From Sanguinoderma infundibulare (Eukaryota > Basidiomycota > Agaricomycetes > Polyporales > Polyporaceae): a DNA stretch of 64,000 nt. This document shows, piece after piece, positions 58,888 through 64,000 of the stretch. The notes beneath the pieces were generated by a model. That model had not been told where the DNA came from. It saw only the letters and a program-made list of their open reading frames with translations, and did no database searches. The DNA is taken from contig JAVLRN010000004.1 in assembly GCA_032821775.1 (NCBI GenBank), forward strand, positions 4,154,001 through 4,218,000, in the 5' to 3' direction. How positions within the stretch are numbered: position 1 is the first letter of the stretch; each line of letters begins with the position of its first letter. A program made the position numbers and the translations under genes.

Positions 58888-59567
58888 CTACATCTCAGGT
58901 ACAGATGGATGGCTAGCAGTGGGTGGTAGTTGCATATATGGATGGATGGGTGTTGAGGGTGGCATGGGTGGTGGTGGCGGAGGTTGGCCGAGTTGTGTTC
59001 CTGCCGGGGGCTGCATGTGGGCCTGGATAGGTGTTGTGGGATAATATATTAATGGTACGCTCGAGCCTGCTGTGATATTGTGAGGCATGTAGGGAGGAGT
59101 GTTCAGAGTGTGCTGTATGATAGGAGGACCATACATGTATACTCCTGTGAACCGGTAGTGAGGGACACCGTTCCACAGGTGATGGGTTCCATCCTGGTGT
59201 CCGCCATTGAGCACAGGGTGGTTGTGTGCCGGGGGAGCTGCAACTTGCAGACCGTAGCCTCCTTCCTGAAAGGCAGGGTTAATGGAAGGCCCAGGCATGC
59301 CTGGCTCTTGCACCGTAGTGCTCAAGCCCAAGCGATCACCTGTGCGACCATTCCCGCAATCATCTGCACGACTGTTCCCATGATCGTCCGCATGACCATC
59401 CACGCGACCGTCCCTGCAACCGTCTGCACAATCGTCTGCGCTATAGTCCACGGGGTAGTCTGCGGGGTAGTCTGCGTGGTAGTTCGGGTGGCCCATAGAT
59501 GCATCCTTGGGATGCGGTCCTCCAGTGGTATCCTGACCAAGTAGTGGTGTTGGGTGTTGGGGCTCAA
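58888..59567 (-). CDS. Unrecognised Pro-rich C-terminal coding region
   Basis: An open frame from about 59580 to a stop at 58888. The first third is Asp/Arg/Gly repeat (DYPADYPVDYSADDCADGCR). The rest is Pro/His/Tyr-rich with QLGQPPPPPPMPPSTPIHPY. A separate exon-like frame upstream (59590-59780) reads MEISDNEPTPQPQSWNNQAV and KPVFKRKIQLLETS and stops at 59590, so a frameshift or an unrecognised splice may join them. Upstream lies the first palindromic array. No family recognised; may be a relic. Confidence 0.3.
59330..59480. repeat. 12-bp minisatellite within the Asp-rich frame
   Basis: Degenerate units of the CGACCGTCTGCA type, then GGGGTAGTCTGC units; about a dozen copies. Unit length divisible by three keeps the minus-strand frame open. 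Confidence 0.55.
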
Positions 59568-59854
59568 GGGTGTGGGGCCGCTTGTTAGGTCAGTTGACGC
59601 TAGGATCGCCAGGGTGCTCCTTCAACATCTCCTTCGACGATGAAGCTCCAGTTGATCCCAAGGATGTCTCCAAAAGTTGGATTTTTCTTTTGAAAACAGG
59701 CTTCGGCTTCAGACTGCCAGATGGCACAGCCTGGTTGTTCCAAGATTGGGGCTGTGGGGTTGGTTCATTGTCTGAGATCTCCATGAACAGGGGGGTTGAG
59801 TAGAGGGGATCAGGGTTAGGGCAACGAAAAGCTAGGACTTCGTTGTTGAAAGTG

Positions 59855-60315
59855 CGCGGACACAGGGGTGCTGCGTCCGCGCGGACACAAGGGTCGTGTG
59901 TCTGCGCAGACACATGGGTCATGTCTCCGCGCAGACACATGGGTAGTGTGTCCGCGCGGACACATGGGTAGTGTGTCCGCGCGGACACAAGGGTCGTGTC
60001 TCCGCGCAGACACATGGGTAGTGTGTCCGCGCAGACACATGGGTAGTGTGTCCGCACGGACACAAGGGTCGTGTCTCCGCGCAGACACATGGGTAGTGTG
60101 TCCACGTGGACACATAGGTAGTGTGTCCGCGCAGACACAAGGGTCGTGTCTCCGCGCAGACACATGGGTAGTGTGTCTGCGCAGACACATGGGTCATGGC
60201 TCCGCGCAGACACATGGGCAGTGTGTCCGCGCGGACACAGGGGCCGTGTGTTCGCGCGGACACAGGGGCCGTGTCTCCACGCGGACACAGAGGTGGTGTG
60301 TCCGCGCGGAGGCGC
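59855..60315 (+). repeat. Palindromic minisatellite array 1 (25-bp unit, about 19 copies)
   Basis: Each unit has a core like TGTCCGCGCGGACA (a perfect 14-bp palindrome) and an 11-bp spacer of CATGGGTAGTG or CAAGGGTCGTG type. Variants such as TGTCTGCGCAGACA and TGTCCACGTGGACA keep the palindrome by paired changes. 25-bp units read open in all frames, so the Cys-rich ORFs here are by-products. Confidence 0.9.
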
Positions 60316-60964
60316 TGTGGGCCGGGCCGGGCCGGGGTTTCCGGGCTTTGTATGTCAATCAAAACATACAGATGTTCCGAGCGGACACCATGAAGCTGCG
60401 TCCGCGCAAGCACAAGCAGCAGTCTGCCTTCGAAAGGTCTCGATAAACTGCAGATATATTACAGAAACATATCCTACAACAAATGGAAGAGGATTACATG
60501 CAGGGGAAACACCAGAAAAATCGACGGAGTTGAAGAGGAAACAGAGTTAAGCTTCAAACCGATCGGACACGGAAGACGTGTGGCAGTGCAACACAATAAG
60601 GTACCGAAGAAGAAGACAGTGCCACACGGGAAGAGAAGAGGTCGGATGCAGAGAGAAGACCGGGTGTCGCCGGTGCCTGGCGGGAGTTGGTCGGAGGGAA
60701 AGTGTCGAGTGGCAGGGCAGCGATCGGCTGGATTTGGAGTGGAGGGACCGGGAAGGGACATGCCATGAGGCTGGGCACAGGGCATCGATCGATGGGGGCG
60801 ATCAAGGATGGGGGACGCGGCGGCGCTCTCCTTCTCCCCATTGCTCACCAGCGACACGAGCAACCTAGCCGAACATCAAACAATAAATCAACTGCAAGTA
60901 CAATCATATGTAAGTGCTGATCATGGTATCAGGGGACCGATTCTGATGCAATTTGTAGACAAGC
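60316..60964. other. Upstream region of the GQHR gene
   Basis: No gene is supported. Short open frames at 60473-60863 lack motifs. It separates array 1 from the ATG at 60965. Confidence 0.4.
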
Positions 60965-62972
60965 ATGCCTCCTCGCGGTAAATCGAAAAAAACCCAGGGG
61001 ACTGAGGTGCGTGGATCAGCTGCGTGGATTGTGGCTGCTACTAATTATATTGTGGAATGACAGGACGAGGGCAAGGTACAGTACAGATGGGTGTGTGATA
61101 GGTGAGGAAAACTGACGTTTGTACAGGTGTCTGGGGTGCGGATGCCGAAGGTGAAGGAGGAGGAGACGGCTCCGCACCCGCAGGAGCAGGCGATCCGGGC
61201 GCGGCAGCGCGAAGAGGAGAAGGCGTTCCTGGGGAAGTGTCAGCTGGACGTGCTGACAGAGCCGGCGGGGGTGTCGTACCGGTGGGGGACGTGGAACCAG
61301 CGGGGAGTGGTGGCGGCGTCGGTGGCCAAGCTCGTGCGGTCGTTCGACACTGAAGGTAAGCACCCGAACACGGCACCGCTGCTGATGCAGGTGCGTGTCG
61401 AGGACCTGGTGGAGGGGACGTATGCGAAGAAGACGGACGAGGCGGTTCCATGGGAGGAGCTCCCCGAGCTGCGATTCAAGTCGCGGGTGGATCTGCCGCC
61501 GCTGGTGGTTGATTTTTTCAGTGGGCAGCACCGGGCGAAGGCGATGGCGGCGTGGAAGGCGCGGCTGGAGAAGGAGCGGGAGAAGAAGGCGGAGGGGCTG
61601 GCGCGGGTGACGAACAAGCTGGGGGACGGGTGGTCGAAGAAGCAGATGGAGGAGCTGGAGACGGTTCGGCTTGCGTTGGACGTTGTGGATGGGAAGATTG
61701 GGAGTGCGGAGCAATGGTGCGTGCACCTGTTCATTGCAGGTATGTGGATGTCCTTTTTTTTTGTAGAATGTGGTGAAGTGATGATGTGAATGATTTAGAG
61801 GAGTGCGGGGAAGCGCTGTGCCGGCACTTGTCGCAGAACGAGTACCTGCCGAGCCTTTGTGCAACGCAGGAGGAGCGGCTGTTTGGGTACCTCACGGCGA
61901 TGGAGGCGAATGTTGTGGAGTGGAAGAAGACGCATGCAGGGGGCGGGGAGATGACGCCGTACATGGGGAAGTGGAGCAATGCGATTCTGCGGCCTGTGAT
62001 GACGGCGGTGCAGCAGAGTGCGTTCCCGCCGTCGTACCTGCTGACGACGCCTGCGCTGTGGGAGATTGTGACGGACTTGGCGACATTTTCTGTGTACCGG
62101 AACGGGCAGATCTTGACTGTGAAGCTGTTCGACTCTGTGCTGAAGCCGCCGACGCGAGCGCACAACCAGTCGTGTGCGATCGGGGAGGTGAGTTTGTATA
62201 TTGATGAATTGAGCTAGTGCGTGGTTGTGTGCTGAAGTTGTGTGTACAGTTCTGGGCGCGGCTTGTGCGGGACGGGATGCGGCGGATGCGGCTGATCGCG
62301 AGCCCTGGGGCATTCGCGGATGTGGACGACGCGGAGGACGAGGAGGGGCAGCTTCTGCGGGACGTTGTGAAGATCTGGGTGGACGACCCGAAGGACGTGG
62401 TCGCGGTCCCTGCGGAGCTAGTGGCGAAGCACCACCGGGGCAAGACGTGGGAGCAGTTGCTTGAGCGGGACCGGCGGGAGCTGCAGGGGAAGCATGAGAA
62501 GGAGATTATGGGGCGGTACCAGAAGCTGGAGGGGGAGGTGTTTGGAGCAGGGGTGCGGGACATTGTGTGGACGCAGGACGTGCTGAAGAAGATTGACGAG
62601 CAGTACGTGCTGCTGCTTCGGCCGCGGGGTGCGATCAACTATCTGGGGCACCGGGAGAACGCGATCCTGGCGGGTGCGCTGAAGAAGTACAAGAAGGCTG
62701 TGGACCGGATCTTGATTGCGGACTGGGAGGAGCGGCTTGGTGCGTACATGCAGACGGAGGACGAGAATGGGAACGTGACTGGGACGTGGGAGCCCGAGGC
62801 TGGGTCGAGCGAGGAGAAGGATGTGAAGGCGTTGGCTGGAGCTGCGCGGCGGTTGCGGTGGACGCATGAGATGGTGTATGCGGAGAAGGCGTACGACCTG
62901 CCGTGGCCGACGGTGTCGTTCCTGCAGGATCTGCGGCGGATCCTGGAGCAGTACGGGCCGACGATCCAGTGG
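60965..62972 (+). CDS. Unrecognised gene with GQHR (ParB-like) motif, 3' end interrupted by array
   Basis: Exons 60965-61006, 61127-61739, 61799-62187 and 62250-62972; 1767 nt in phase (589 codons so far). Starts MPPRGKSKKTQGTE. Exon 2 has VDLPPLVVDFFSGQHRAKAM, where GQHR after a hydrophobic strand resembles the (D/N)GxHR motif of ParB/Srx and DGQHR proteins; then a long charged helix with KKQMEELETVRLALDVVDGK. Exons 3-4 are helical (MEANVVEWKKTH, LLTTPALWEIVTDLATFSVY, WEQLLERDRRELQGK, RPRGAINYLGHRENAILAGA). No known enzyme domain follows. After TGG at 62972 a donor GTGAGT leads directly into array 2 and no further exon is seen, so the gene is truncated here or the array sits in a long intron. 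Reading through would end at 63224. The nuclease comparison is inference. Confidence 0.65.
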
Positions 62973-62997
62973 GTGAGTGTACTTCATGATTTATTTG

Positions 62998-63396
62998 TCC
63001 CGACGTGTCTGCGCAGACACGGCCTTCGTGTGTCTGCGCGGACACAGCACTCGTGTGTCTGCGCGGACACACGACCCTTGTGTCCGCGCAGACACACGAC
63101 CCTTGTGTCTGCGCGGACACAGCACTCGTGTGTCTGCGCGGACACAGCACTTGTGTGTCTGCGCGGACACACGACCCTTGTGTCCGCGCGGAGACACGAC
63201 CCTTGTGTCCGCGCGGAGACATGACCCCTGTGTCTGCGCGGACACACCACCCTTGTGTCCGCGCAGACACACGACCCTTGTGTCCGCGCGGACACACGAC
63301 CCTTGTGTCCGCGCAGACACACCACCCTTGTGTCTGCGCAGACACACCACCCTTGTGTCTGCGCAGACACACCACCCTTGTGTCCGCGCAGACACT
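62998..63396 (-). repeat. Palindromic minisatellite array 2 (25-bp unit, about 16 copies, opposite orientation)
   Basis: Same TGTC(C/T)GCGC(G/A)GACA cores; on the plus strand the spacers read CACGACCCTTG, which is the reverse complement of CAAGGGTCGTG in array 1. The array begins 25 bases after the splice donor of the GQHR gene and ends in CACTTAGGGTTAGGG. Confidence 0.9.
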
Positions 63397-63959
63397 TAGG
63401 GTTAGGGAGGAGATGAACACCACGAACGACTATGCTACGAAACGGTTGCCAACGGGGGACTTGGTAGTACCACGTCCCAGCCCCGTTTCGCTTATAAGCT
63501 CGTCAGGGCAACCTTAGTATTCCCGTGTTTGCACGGGTCGCACGAACTCTCATTGGATACGGACAAATCGTACCATGGTCCGTGCGCAATTGCAAATCGA
63601 ATGCGCAACGATTGCGTGATGCCGACGGGGAAGTCGACATGCCGAAGCACGCCATAAGACGTCAACGGCTCTCAAAATAGCGTCGGGCGGGCCGACAACT
63701 AATAATGCTTACGTTTGATGGCCGGACAACCGATCAGCACGTGTTCATGATGTTGATCTCTTCCCATCACATCCGGACCGTAGTCCGGGAAAGATAAGAT
63801 AAGATGCATCACGTGTGTGCCTTATCACATGATCCTTCGCAACGTAAGCGCCGCTTGCGGCGCTTATGGATCACATGACCACCGAGACAGACTAAAGGCG
63901 CTTAACCTTACATAATGAGCACGTGCGATTAGGCGCGCGCTTATCTCAACGGGTACTTC
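63397..63959. other. Subtelomere-like non-coding DNA
   Basis: No gene seen. It contains GATAAGATAAGAT near 63793 and a perfect 9-bp hairpin AAGCGCCGC-TT-GCGGCGCTT near 63846-63866. Confidence 0.5.
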
Positions 63960-64000
63960 CGTTAGGGTTTGGTTAGAGTCTGGGTTCGGGTTAGGGTCCG
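63960..64000 (+). repeat. Degenerate TTAGGG-like repeats at window edge
   Basis: GTTAGGGTTTGGTTAGAG followed by GGTTCGGGTTAGGG. Irregular, so interstitial or ancient telomeric sequence rather than a clean telomere; it may continue beyond the window. Confidence 0.4.

Noticed and set aside
59855..60315. CRISPR-like array
   Set aside because: Units are 25-bp minisatellites with near-constant 11-bp spacers of two types, in a eukaryotic genome; no unique spacers and no cas genes.
59590..60446. Cys-rich proteins encoded by array 1 (and the similar ORFs in array 2)
   Set aside because: A 25-bp unit without stops is open in every frame on both strands; six overlapping ORFs of the same composition are expected by-products.

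Overview
The window looks like nuclear DNA of an agaricomycete (mushroom-forming basidiomycete). The evidence is short GT-AG introns of about 45-120 nt, GC-rich multi-exon genes, a FunK1-type kinase, F-box/LRR proteins, an agaric-type N-terminal domain fused to WD40 repeats, and a SYM1/Mpv17 gene beside a PHD-SET (SET3-like) gene. No bacterial operons, rRNA or convincing tRNA were seen.

Layout. (1) 1-8.7 kb: two minus-strand paralogues of an N-domain/WD40 fusion (the first runs off the left edge) with an F-box/LRR gene between them. (2) 8.7-24.2 kb: accessory DNA. It holds two copies of a four-member gene family (one intact at 11.6-14.1 kb, one broken and fused to a WD40 scrap at 19.6-20.9 kb), WD40 pseudogenes, a C2H2 zinc-finger gene and several repeats. 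(3) 24.2-26.8 kb: a FunK1 kinase. (4) 27.33-58.42 kb: a very large inverted repeat. Arms of about 10.7 kb (27.33-38.05 and 47.63-58.42) face each other around a 9.6 kb single-copy spacer carrying SYM1 and the SET3-like gene. Each arm holds one copy of the four-member family, a 340-residue WD40 protein, an unrecognised ORF and an F-box/WD40 fusion gene. (5) 58.5-64 kb: minisatellite-rich DNA. Two arrays of a 25-bp unit with a palindromic core lie in opposite orientation on either side of an intron-containing gene with a GQHR (ParB-like) motif. The window ends in degenerate TTAGGG-like sequence, suggesting a subtelomeric or otherwise unstable setting.

How it fits together. The window is dominated by WD40 loci (six intact or partly intact genes plus at least three fragments) and by duplication. 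F-box/WD40 and F-box/LRR proteins would act as substrate receptors of SCF ubiquitin ligases. The N-domain/WD40 fusions could be recognition proteins, but no NACHT or kinase domain is seen in them. The most unusual features are the inverted duplication, three near-identical consecutive introns in the four-member family (introner-like), a conserved hairpin downstream of every family member, and the palindromic arrays around the GQHR gene. All family assignments rest on reading motifs by eye; no database search was possible.
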